Of a stretch of 20,093 nucleotides of DNA, positions 7,647 to 16,030 are shown piece after piece. Origin of the DNA: JBMYQA01 sp049600855 (GTDB lineage: Bacteria; Bacteroidota; Bacteroidia; Cytophagales; Flammeovirgaceae); assembly GCA_049600855.1 (NCBI GenBank), contig JBMYQA010000092.1:1-20093 (forward strand), given 5' to 3'. How positions within the stretch are numbered: position 1 is the first letter of the stretch; each line of letters begins with the position of its first letter. Below the pieces are notes generated by a model. It did not search any database and had not been told where the DNA came from. It worked only from the letters and a program-made list of their open reading frames with translations. The translations under genes were made by a program, and so were the position numbers.

Positions 7647-10322
7647 TCATCCAGTAGGGTTTAATTCTAAGCAAACCTTCATCACCCCATCTTCACTATT
7701 GAACTTACTGGTGAAACCCAACTTCTTACATACGTGTAACATTGCCGCATTTTCAGGGAGAATATCTGCTACGAGTCGCTGAAGCCCTTCTTTCGTGGCT
7801 AGCCGAATGAGGTACTCCAACAACTTTGTCCCTAAACCTGTTCCATGATAATGGTCAGCAACTGTTAAGGCAAATTCAGCATCTTGATTATTTTTCAATC
7901 GAATTGTTCGACCTGCCGCTAATAAAATCGGCGAATCTTGTTCATGATTTAGCACCACCACGGCCATTTCCCGATCGTAATCCACAAAACAAATTCGAGA
8001 CAATCGCTCATGAGAAACGCGATAATTGAAGCTAGGCGCATAAAAATAACGAAGATACACACTTTGATCTGATAGGGTTTTATGGAACTCCACTACTAAA
8101 GGCTCATCATCAGGACGAATAGGCCGCGCCCAAACTTGCTCCCCTGTTTTGAGTGTCCAGTTTTCCTCATATTCATACGGATAGGGTCGTATGGCTAATT
8201 TTGGCACATCTGCTAACTCTCCCTCATGCAAGTCCATTTCGGCATCTAAAATTAGAATATCTCGCATAGAAACGGCGATGGGGTACAACTCAATTTGTTT
8301 AATCAAGGGTTGTTCGACCACCAAATGACTAAACCGAACCAAAAACTGTTCAATGCGATCAAATAAATTCTTGGGCAGGTTATAGTTATTTTTTGCGGCA
8401 TGGTAAATTTTAGTTTGCTCAATTACTCGATGTGCCAATGTTGTATTGAGTGGAGGCAAACCCACCACTTGATCTTTGTACAATTCAATAATGCGCCCTC
8501 CATTTCTCATAAATAATACCGCACCAAACTGATCATCCGTTTTACTGCCTAATTCTAAATCAATTCCTCGGTATTCATGCATTTTCTCTACCAGCACCCC
8601 TTCAAATACCTCCTTCCCTCTCAAGCGAATCGCCATGGTTCTAATTTCCTCGAAGGCCACGCTTACTTGCTCTGCTGTTTTCAGATAGAGCTTTACCCCG
8701 CCTAGTTCACTTTTTTTGTGCGTAATTTTGGAATGTAATTTCAATACTACAGGAAATCCAATTTCTTGGGCATGTGCTACAGCTTCGTCTATGGTGAATG
8801 CCCGTTTCATGTCTATGATTGGCATGCCATACGCGCGCAACACTTGCCCAGACTCCCATTCTGATAAGCGCGTTCTTCCTGTTGCCCGAATATCTAGTAA
8901 GTATTTATTGATTTCTGTAGGCACAGGGCGATTTTTAGTAAATACCTCAGGAAGTGAAGGCGTTTCATACAAACTCTTCAGGTTTTTAGCATACCGCCAC
9001 ATGTAATTGAACATTCTAACAGCTGCGTCGGGAAAAAGCACGGCAGGCACCCCCGAATCAACCAATATTTCATTGCTTTGATCGGTTTCACCTAAAATGC
9101 TCACAAATATCGGTTTACTGCTTTTCTGAGCAATTTCCGCGAGCCGTGTGGCAACATCATGCGCTGAACAATGCAATTGTGGAGAGACAATCACCAAGAC
9201 CCCATCATTTCCCCGATCCAGTGCCAACTGATGCACCACCACACCAAAATCGTCTGCCGTAGCCTGATACTGAATGTCTAATGGGTTAGCAATATCCCAC
9301 TGTTTCGCATTGGGTAACTGTTTAAAAACCGTTTCCGACTTTTCCGAAAAATCTGCCAATTGCCCATTACCCTCTAACAAAATATCTGTTGCTAAAATCG
9401 CAGGTCCACCAGCATTCGTCACAATGGCCAATCGGTTTCCTTTCACAATGGCTTGTTTAGAAAGTACCGAAGCCATTAGAAACAACTCTGCAATCCGCTC
9501 TACCCTCAAAATTCCGACTCGTTTAAAAGCAGCGTCAAGCACGGTGTCATCGCCAGGTAACTTACCCGAATGGGAAACTGCCACATAAGAAGCCGCTTGC
9601 GTTCGGCCAGCCTTAATTAATATAATTGGTTTACTAAATGCTACTTCCCGTGCAGCCGACATAAAGCGCCTCGCCTCCCCTACTGATTCCATATAGAGTA
9701 GTAGGGCCTTAGTTCGGTAATCATCGCCCAAATAACTGATGATATCGGCCCATTCTACATCAATCATGGTACCTAATGACACAAAAGCGCTGAAGCCTAT
9801 TTTTTCTTTCGCACTCCAATCTAAAATCGCATTACATAACGCTCCGCTTTGGCTAATAAACGCAATGTTCCCCGCTTGAGGTTTACGATTGAAAAACGAG
9901 GCATTCAACTTTAAATGAGGCATGACATAGCCTAAACTGTGCGTGCCTAAGAGACGCATTTTGTAGCGTTTGCCAAGTTCAATAATTTCTTGTTCTAAAG
10001 AAGCGCCTTGTATACCAATCTCTCTAAAACCAGCTGCCACAATAAGCACAGCCTTTACTCCTTTTTTTCCACACTGTTCTAATATCTTGGGAATTTTTTT
10101 AGAAGCAATCGCAATAATTGCCAAATCTACCGACTCGGTGATTTGGGTTATGCTTCGATAAGATTTCAGCGAGGCTATCGTGCTGTAGTTTGGATTAACC
10201 GCAAATAGTTCATACGATTTTTCAGGCACATTTAGGTGAGCAATCAATTGTTGCCCTATACTTTGGTTTCGGTTTGAGGCACCAATTACAGCAATGGAAG
10301 AAGGCGAAAAGAATGCATCCAT
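7647..10322 (-). CDS. Bifunctional acetate--CoA ligase (ADP-forming)-like / GNAT N-acetyltransferase fusion
   Basis: This 891-residue fusion matches the layout of the Pat/PatZ protein lysine acetyltransferases (about 880-890 residues). It has a CoA-binding Rossmann domain (about 5-130, SIAVIGASNR at 9-18), succinyl-CoA-ligase-like domains (about 140-455), an ATP-grasp domain (about 480-690, HKKSELGGV at 535-543, LPPLN at 622-626) and a C-terminal GNAT domain (about 730-888, acetyl-CoA loop HGTGLG at 826-831). The segment VSHSGKLPGDD holds His251, aligned with the phospho-histidine of ADP-forming acyl-CoA synthetases, so the ligase half may be active. Known roles of relatives include acetylation and silencing of acetyl-CoA synthetase. 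The open frame extends to a TTG at 10337, but the ATG at 10322 gives the usual N-terminus. The gene follows the Hpt gene after 43 bases and probably shares its transcript. Confidence 0.88.
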   Translation of the reverse strand: MDAFFSPSSIAVIGASNRNQSIGQQLIAHLNVPEKSYELFAVNPNYSTIASLKSYRSITQITESVDLAIIAIASKKIPKILEQCGKKGVKAVLIVAAGFREIGIQGASLEQEIIELGKRYKMRLLGTHSLGYVMPHLKLNASFFNRKPQAGNIAFISQSGALCNAILDWSAKEKIGFSAFVSLGTMIDVEWADIISYLGDDYRTKALLLYMESVGEARRFMSAAREVAFSKPIILIKAGRTQAASYVAVSHSGKLPGDDTVLDAAFKRVGILRVERIAELFLMASVLSKQAIVKGNRLAIVTNAGGPAILATDILLEGNGQLADFSEKSETVFKQLPNAKQWDIANPLDIQYQATADDFGVVVHQLALDRGNDGVLVIVSPQLHCSAHDVATRLAEIAQKSSKPIFVSILGETDQSNEILVDSGVPAVLFPDAAVRMFNYMWRYAKNLKSLYETPSLPEVFTKNRPVPTEINKYLLDIRATGRTRLSEWESGQVLRAYGMPIIDMKRAFTIDEAVAHAQEIGFPVVLKLHSKITHKKSELGGVKLYLKTAEQVSVAFEEIRTMAIRLRGKEVFEGVLVEKMHEYRGIDLELGSKTDDQFGAVLFMRNGGRIIELYKDQVVGLPPLNTTLAHRVIEQTKIYHAAKNNYNLPKNLFDRIEQFLVRFSHLVVEQPLIKQIELYPIAVSMRDILILDAEMDLHEGELADVPKLAIRPYPYEYEENWTLKTGEQVWARPIRPDDEPLVVEFHKTLSDQSVYLRYFYAPSFNYRVSHERLSRICFVDYDREMAVVVLNHEQDSPILLAAGRTIRLKNNQDAEFALTVADHYHGTGLGTKLLEYLIRLATKEGLQRLVADILPENAAMLHVCKKLGFTSKFNSEDGVMKVCLELNPTG

Positions 10323-10365
10323 AATAGGGGAAATCAATTTCCCTTAATTTAATAGGCAATCTGCT

Positions 10366-10737
10366 TTAGGTCAAAATTTCCGCGAGCTTTTCTGTTACTT
10401 TTTCTTGAGTAAATAAAGAGTATTCCACGACTAAATTTAAAATCTCATTGATTTCTGATTTACCCAATTCGCGTTCTTTAGCAAACTCCAAATCAACTAA
10501 CTTTTCGTTTAACTCAGGAAAGTTAAGGTAAGCCGTACAAGATTTATACTTATGCGCAAGTTCTTTTAAGGATAGCCAATCCTCATGATCAAAGGCTTCT
10601 TTCAGTTTTGGAGGATATTCATTCAAATTCTTAGATACGATCTTAAGTAAATTCAAGAACGGTTCTGTTTGCCCTCCTGCAATATCATGAATGTAGCTAA
10701 AATCTAAATTCGCTGCCATATTAGACGCCTTGTTCAT
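10366..10737 (-). CDS. Hpt (histidine-containing phosphotransfer) domain protein
   Basis: This 123-residue acidic helical protein carries LAHKYKSCTAYL at 60-71. It fits the Hpt signature (AHxLKG-type), with His62 as the probable phosphate-accepting residue. The preceding segment LDFSYIHDIAGGQTEPFLNLL matches the first helix of Hpt domains, and the size is that of a single-domain Hpt module. The Gly usually found after the Lys of the motif is replaced by Ser here. In phosphorelays such proteins move phosphate between receiver domains, but no receiver domain is encoded in this window. The gene is first in a likely two-gene unit with the ligase/acetyltransferase and is divergent from the PAS-rich kinase. 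An ATG at 10719 (Met7) is an alternative start. Cytoplasmic. Confidence 0.75.
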   Translation of the reverse strand: MNKASNMAANLDFSYIHDIAGGQTEPFLNLLKIVSKNLNEYPPKLKEAFDHEDWLSLKELAHKYKSCTAYLNFPELNEKLVDLEFAKERELGKSEINEILNLVVEYSLFTQEKVTEKLAEILT

Positions 10738-11220
10738 AGATGGGTATTTGGTTTAATCTGGTAGATGCTTTAAAATATTCGTAATTTATAAAACAACTTG
10801 TAAGTAAAAATAGTAAAACTTAACTATTTGGGCAACAGCTTTATTTGTTTCACTTAAGAATCTATAAAGCTAAATCCTCATCTCCACTGCTTCAATTTGC
10901 ATTTTAAACAAAAACTTGTGGATATTCTAAACAATTTCGTCTAATAAGTTTTATAATAAATAGCTCAGCATACCGCGTTGAAGTACGCAACTACAAACAA
11001 CATGTATTAGGTGAGCTGCGTTTTTTGAGGACACACCATCATTTCTGCACCAAATTATACCAACGAAAAGAAGCTACTCTCACGTACAAACTACTGAATT
11101 ATTGATTAGCACATGCTCATACTCAACGAGAATTATTTTTCTCCTGATGATTTTTTGTTAGATTTTAGTCATGAAGGCTTGTAAAACAGTGCTATTGACG
11201 AGCGTGAACTTTTGGATTTT
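10738..11220. other. Divergent gene-free region upstream of Hpt and kinase genes
   Basis: This 483-base gap should hold promoters for both the Hpt unit and the histidine kinase. No perfect TAnnTTTG element was found. A possible minus-strand pair, TTG about 20 bases upstream of TATTTTTA, lies around 10810-10840 but is weak. Near the kinase start there are two tiny plus-strand frames, 11113-11184 (23 codons) and 11171-11224 (17 codons, its TGA overlapping the kinase ATG). They could be leader peptides or chance. Confidence 0.35.
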
Positions 11221-14200
11221 ATGATATTGGATTACAAACAACTTTTTAAAGTCGCTTTTGAACATCAAGAAACAAGCAGTATAGTTTGCTTGCCTGATGG
11301 CACGATTTCCTATGCTAATCAGCATTTTTATCAGTTTGTAAATCATTCCACTGATGTAACCCAAAGCTCTTTAGCACAAATTACACATCCCGATGATTTT
11401 CAATTGTTTATAAACCAAGTGAAGCAGTTTTCAACTTCCACCATTGAAGTTGCACCAATAGCTATCCGATTTATTACCGCTTCAGATATATACCAGCTCA
11501 CCTCTACTCAACTTACTTTTATTCAAGAAGGCACCAAACTACAAGCCATTGTATTGAACATTTCCCCAGTCAATCAACCCATAAAGACCCTAAAAGATGA
11601 GGTATTTTTCAGGCATTTATATGAAGAAAGCCCCATCCCCATTGTATTAAAAACACTACATAATCGACGATTTGCACAAGCCAATCAAAAGTTTTGCGAT
11701 TTGGTGGGTTACTCGCTTCAAGAACTGCAAACACTTTATGTGGATGACATTACCCATCCTGATGATGTAGACATTCACTTAGCCTCCTACAAGCAGCTCA
11801 TGGAGGGCAAAATACCGTCTTTTACTTATGAAAAGCGTTATATCCGAAAAGATGGCTCGGTGATTTGGGTACAAGTTTCACTATCGCTTATCCATGATGA
11901 TGAGGGCAATGTCTTTCAAAGTATTGCCATGGTACAAGATATTACCGCACATCATCAAGCTAAAACAGAGAGCTATGAAAGCGAGCAACGTTTGCGCTTA
12001 TTCTTTGATCACAGCCCCCTTGCCATTGCTATTCGCGATTACGAAAGCGAAATCCTCATTATGGCGAATGATCGTTTTTGTGAGTTAATGGGCTATACCC
12101 GTGAAGAATTAATTGGTCAGCCGCGCTCCATTATTCTGCATACAGAACAGCAAGAGAAATACGATCGGATGATGAAAAAGATGATTGAAGGTAAAATTAG
12201 TTCTTTCAGTACGATCAAAACGTATAAAACCCAAAATGGAAAAATCATTTGGTGCGAAGTAACGAGAGGCTTATTTCAAATCAATGATCGAATATACATT
12301 TCTGCTACCATTCAAGATATTACGGAAAAGCGAAAAATTGAACAAGAAAGCAAAAGCATGTCTCAGACGTTAAAAAACCTGATTGCATTCTTGCCAATTA
12401 TCTATTATAAAATTGATGCAAACGGCATATTCACTGAAAGCCGTGGTTCTGGACTAAAAAGTCTCGGTTTAGATGAAGACGCGGTAGTAGGCATGAGTAT
12501 ATTTGATGCTTATGGCGAATTATCCAATATCACAGAAGCTCATAAAATTGCGTTAGCAGGCGGATACAAATCATTTGAAACGAGTTTAGTTGGTCCTAAT
12601 GGAAAGACTGTATATTATGATACCATCATTTTCTTTGATCAGGCAAATGGTAAAGGCGCCATTGGTTTGTCATTTGAAGTCACCGAATCCAAAAACACCA
12701 TTTTTGCTTTAAAAGAAAGCGAAGAACGTTACCGAACAATTTTCGAAATGTCAGAAGAAGGAATGATTCTGGCTGATGTTCAAAATAGAAAAATCTTAGA
12801 ATGTAATCAGGCCATGATGCGCATGTTAGCGGTGACCAAAGCTGACATTATGAATGCAAATCCACTCGATTTTTGCCCACCCTTTCAGCCTGATGGCAAT
12901 TCCTCTCGAAAGAAATACTTATCCATTCTAAAAAAAGCCGCTAGCCAAAGAGCACCCATTTCATTTGAATGGAGGCAAATTACAAAAAATGGTCGCGTGT
13001 TTGACGCAGAAGTAACCGTTTGCCCAATTTTAAAAGAAAATCAGCAGTTATGGCTGAGTGTAACTAGGGATATTACGGAGAAAAAGAAACGGGAAAAAGA
13101 CAAAGAACGGGTATTTGAGGAGCAACAATACATCTTTGATGCCATGCCGTTATTCTTCTTTTTCAAAGACACGCACAATAATATAATTCGATGCAACAAA
13201 AGGGCAGCTGATTTTTTAGGCAGTACCGTTGAAAAACTCAGCAATGTTCACGCCTCTGAATTATTCCCTCAAGATGCGGAGCACTACTACCAAGATGACC
13301 TTGATGTAATTCGAAGTAAGAAACCTAAACTCGGCATCATCGAACGAAAGAACAACGGAGATGAATCGATTTGGGTTACTAAGGATAAATTTCCTCACTT
13401 CGACGAAGAGGGAAACGTTTCTGGCATCTTAGTTTTTGCCAAGGAGGTCACTGAATTATATGCTGCACAAGAAGCCCTCAAATTAAGTGAAGCAAAATAC
13501 CGAGATATTTTCGAAAATGTGAATGATTCCATCATCATGCTCGATGCTTATGCCAATGTGATTGAAGGGAATAAAGCAGCTCAAGACTTATTAGAGTTAA
13601 ATCCTCGTGAAATCATTAATTTCAACGATTTAATTCACCCAGAAGATTTGGAAACTTCATTGGAATACTTCAAAAAGGTACAACGAGAAGGCTCTTATGA
13701 AGGCCATCAAACTCGGATTATTACACGCAGTAAACAAGTAAAATTTATTGAAGTCAATTCTGCTTCTATATTGGATGAAGAGGGCAACTTTATTGGTTCA
13801 AAAGATATTGTTCGAGACATTACCGATCGCATGCTGGCCCAACAAGAGTTAGAAGAGCGCAATAATTACTTAAAAAAAATAAATGCTGAATTAGATCATT
13901 TTGTCTACCGCGCCTCCCATGATTTAAGGGCTCCCTTGTCTTCTTTGTTAGGATTAATTGAAGTCATTAAGATGAATGAGACCGTGGAAACCAATATTGA
14001 TCTGCTCAATAAAATGTCGGGACAAATCAATAAACTGGAAAACTTCATCAAAGAAATCATTGATTATTCTCGTGTCTCTCGAACGGGATTCAACGTTCAA
14101 GCATTAGATATTCGGGCCATCCTAGAGGAAATACTAGAGGATTTGCGATTTATGGAACACGCGGAGCAAATTTCTACCAAAATCAGCGTAGAAGGTTTTC

Positions 14201-14571
14201 CTAGTATGGCTGCCGATAAAAGAAGCTTAGACATTATCTTAAATAACTTGCTCTCCAATGCCATTAAATATGCTGATCCTTCCAAACAAGCATTCATTCA
14301 TATCCATGTTCACGTGCAGCCAACCCAAGTGCGTATTGTCATCAAAGACAATGGCATAGGCATTCGAGAAGAATTCAAAGCTAAAATTTTTGATATGTTC
14401 TTTAGGGCAACCGATCAAAACATTGGTTCGGGACTTGGGTTATTCATTGTGAAAGAGGCCGTACAAAAGCTGAATGGCACCATTGAAGTGGAATCTACTT
14501 ACGGTGAAGGCAGTCAATTTACCATCCTCTTCCCGAACCTATTCGATGCCATTCCTGCAACTACCAACTAG
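11221..14571 (+). CDS. Soluble histidine kinase with about seven PAS domains
   Basis: This 1116-residue sensor kinase has no signal peptide or membrane span, so it should sense a cytoplasmic or diffusible signal. About seven PAS domains occur in series (roughly 12-117, 128-247, 255-372, 382-492, 500-622, 633-747, 757-872). Several end in the PAC-type DIT box, such as VQDIT, IQDIT, TRDIT and VRDIT. A HisKA domain follows with ASHDLRAP at 898-905 (phospho-acceptor His900). The HATPase domain has an N box NNLLSNAIKY at 1008-1017, DNGIGI at 1043-1048, an F-box-like FDMFF at 1056-1060 and GSGLGL at 1069-1074, so it should be catalytically complete. There is no receiver domain. The frame can be extended by three codons to a TTG at 11212, but the ATG at 11221 is preferred. 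No haem or flavin ligand is obvious, so the ligand is unknown. Confidence 0.9.
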   Translation: MILDYKQLFKVAFEHQETSSIVCLPDGTISYANQHFYQFVNHSTDVTQSSLAQITHPDDFQLFINQVKQFSTSTIEVAPIAIRFITASDIYQLTSTQLTFIQEGTKLQAIVLNISPVNQPIKTLKDEVFFRHLYEESPIPIVLKTLHNRRFAQANQKFCDLVGYSLQELQTLYVDDITHPDDVDIHLASYKQLMEGKIPSFTYEKRYIRKDGSVIWVQVSLSLIHDDEGNVFQSIAMVQDITAHHQAKTESYESEQRLRLFFDHSPLAIAIRDYESEILIMANDRFCELMGYTREELIGQPRSIILHTEQQEKYDRMMKKMIEGKISSFSTIKTYKTQNGKIIWCEVTRGLFQINDRIYISATIQDITEKRKIEQESKSMSQTLKNLIAFLPIIYYKIDANGIFTESRGSGLKSLGLDEDAVVGMSIFDAYGELSNITEAHKIALAGGYKSFETSLVGPNGKTVYYDTIIFFDQANGKGAIGLSFEVTESKNTIFALKESEERYRTIFEMSEEGMILADVQNRKILECNQAMMRMLAVTKADIMNANPLDFCPPFQPDGNSSRKKYLSILKKAASQRAPISFEWRQITKNGRVFDAEVTVCPILKENQQLWLSVTRDITEKKKREKDKERVFEEQQYIFDAMPLFFFFKDTHNNIIRCNKRAADFLGSTVEKLSNVHASELFPQDAEHYYQDDLDVIRSKKPKLGIIERKNNGDESIWVTKDKFPHFDEEGNVSGILVFAKEVTELYAAQEALKLSEAKYRDIFENVNDSIIMLDAYANVIEGNKAAQDLLELNPREIINFNDLIHPEDLETSLEYFKKVQREGSYEGHQTRIITRSKQVKFIEVNSASILDEEGNFIGSKDIVRDITDRMLAQQELEERNNYLKKINAELDHFVYRASHDLRAPLSSLLGLIEVIKMNETVETNIDLLNKMSGQINKLENFIKEIIDYSRVSRTGFNVQALDIRAILEEILEDLRFMEHAEQISTKISVEGFPSMAADKRSLDIILNNLLSNAIKYADPSKQAFIHIHVHVQPTQVRIVIKDNGIGIREEFKAKIFDMFFRATDQNIGSGLGLFIVKEAVQKLNGTIEVESTYGEGSQFTILFPNLFDAIPATTN

Positions 14572-14594
14572 TTTTGGTAAACAATTACCCAAAC
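14571..14594. repeat. Hairpin at the kinase stop codon
   Basis: GTTTTGGTAA at 14571-14580 pairs with TTACCCAAAC at 14585-14594 (nine of ten positions) around a four-base ACAA loop. It begins at the last base of the kinase stop codon. No T run follows, so it may attenuate or stabilise a kinase transcript rather than end it; the next gene starts 38 bases further on. Confidence 0.3.
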
Positions 14595-14631
14595 AACAGG
14601 TTATACATGCAAACTCTTAATCCCTATACTC

Positions 14632-14964
14632 ATGCTCAATGATTCTGATTTAATCAATGATCAGCACCATCTTGATAAATACCAAGCATTTTGCGATTTG
14701 TATGAAATACAGGATATAAAAACCGTCGTAAGACTGTATGACATCTATGAGTTGGTGGCTTTTTTCCCTGCATCGCCAAGTGATTCAGACAAGAAAGCGC
14801 TCCAAGAACTTATTGGCACCCAAACTCCTGCTGGCTATTTAGATTATACCCGCTCTACTAATACATTTGAGCTGGTGATGAAATGGCAAGAAAAAACGGG
14901 TAAGTTTGATGATACCGCCATCAGTTTTAACGATTTCTCTATGAATGATAAGAATAAGCAGTAA
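14632..14964 (+). CDS. Hypothetical small acidic protein downstream of the kinase
   Basis: I do not recognise this 110-residue protein. It is acidic, soluble and rich in Asp, Tyr and Lys, with no signal peptide, membrane span or metal-binding motif. Residues about 15-45 look helical (LDKYQAFCDLYEIQDIKTVV), and a middle segment contains LVAFFPASPSDSDKKALQEL. It lies 60 bases after the kinase stop on the same strand and is probably co-transcribed, which suggests, but does not show, a role with that kinase. The reading frame is of plausible composition and no better overlapping frame exists. It is too small and dissimilar to be a receiver domain (no DD...D...K arrangement was seen). Confidence 0.6.
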   Translation: MLNDSDLINDQHHLDKYQAFCDLYEIQDIKTVVRLYDIYELVAFFPASPSDSDKKALQELIGTQTPAGYLDYTRSTNTFELVMKWQEKTGKFDDTAISFNDFSMNDKNKQ

Positions 14965-15046
14965 TCCCTGCTTTACATGTTCATCAAATTTATTTTACAC
15001 ATCAGATGAAATCGGCAATCCACTTCCACCTGATGCATAACAGGCA

Positions 15047-15916
15047 TTACTCTTGACAACCTTTTTTCCTTCTTGTATCTGTAATTTGAGTAATTTCCCA
15101 ACCTTGTACTGTTTTAATCAATTGGAACATGTTGACACCACAATGCAAGAGCGCATCATTTAAGTAAAATTCGTATGGTGTCCACACCGCAGCCATATTT
15201 CCATCAATTTTCACCTCATAGCCTAAAATTTTCTCATCCCAAAGCTGGTCTTTCGGTTTATTTTTCACGCCTTCCACAAATTTCGTATACGAATTTATGC
15301 GGCTGACGGGCTTGCCATTTTGCATTCCTGTAGTTACCAAACGCGCATCACTTGAAAAAACGCCTTCAACCATTTTTTCATCTCCTTCTTTCATCCCTGC
15401 AAACAGCTTTTTAATGACATCCGTTACTGCTTTTTCCTCGTCTTTATCATTTGGTGCTCCATGAATGAGGCTTAAAAATCCTTGAATCAACTCATTGTCA
15501 ATGGTAACTGATAAGTGGTAGTGCTTTAGTAGCCAGCCCTTTTTCTTATCTTTTTGTAAAACCCCTGAGCTTCGGCATACGCCCATCCAAGTATCGAGCG
15601 TTTCATTAAACCAAGCATAATCCTTCTTTTTGTTGAAGTAAACCTTTCGCTCGATGGGTTTGAAGTCCCAGGCCTTATCACGGGCAAAGTATTTTTTCGA
15701 CCACTCTTTCAGTTCATCACGCAACCACCTTTCGGTTTTATCTGTTCCGATGTAGATGCAGTCATCCGCCATTCGACCAAAAAAACCTTCTGAATCTGCG
15801 GTAGCTGCTGCTTTGTGCCAAGCATCCATAAAGGTATTGATTTCTTGCTCTGCTTTTTGCGCATTCACGTGCGTGGCAAGAATCAACAAACACGTCATTA
15901 GTATGAGTCTTTTCAT
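15047..15916 (-). CDS. Exported protein with two NTF2-like (SnoaL/DUF4440-type) domains
   Basis: This 289-residue protein begins with a signal peptide (about 1-19, MKRLILMTCLLILATHVNA, cut before Gln20). The first domain (about 21-140) has a SnoaL-like pattern, including FFGRMADDCIYIGTDKTERW. The second (about 160-283) has the same cone-fold pattern, with VTDVIKKLFAGMKEGDEKMV at its start and WEITQITDTRRK at its end. NTF2-like domains serve as small-molecule binding or enzymatic pockets; no catalytic residues can be assigned. The open frame extends 27 codons upstream, but the internal Met at 15916 places the signal peptide at the N-terminus and is chosen. It is the last of three same-strand envelope genes, 114 bases after the M28 peptidase, and may be co-transcribed. 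Confidence 0.78.
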   Translation of the reverse strand: MKRLILMTCLLILATHVNAQKAEQEINTFMDAWHKAAATADSEGFFGRMADDCIYIGTDKTERWLRDELKEWSKKYFARDKAWDFKPIERKVYFNKKKDYAWFNETLDTWMGVCRSSGVLQKDKKKGWLLKHYHLSVTIDNELIQGFLSLIHGAPNDKDEEKAVTDVIKKLFAGMKEGDEKMVEGVFSSDARLVTTGMQNGKPVSRINSYTKFVEGVKNKPKDQLWDEKILGYEVKIDGNMAAVWTPYEFYLNDALLHCGVNMFQLIKTVQGWEITQITDTRRKKGCQE

Positions 15917-16030
15917 GAGGCTGTAGTTTAAAACGATTTGAAGATTGGGCATTCCAATCCATTCATGAGCAGGCCAAGTGTAGCTCAGCATTTTCAAAAT
16001 CGCCAGTTTTTTTCCATTTGCGGGAACTAC

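Noticed and set aside
11158..11364. 68-codon minus-strand frame over the kinase start
   Set aside because: It overlaps the first PAS domain in antisense and has no supporting features.
15917..15997. Upstream extension of the NTF2-like gene by 27 codons
   Set aside because: It would bury the signal peptide; the internal Met at 15916 gives a proper exported N-terminus.
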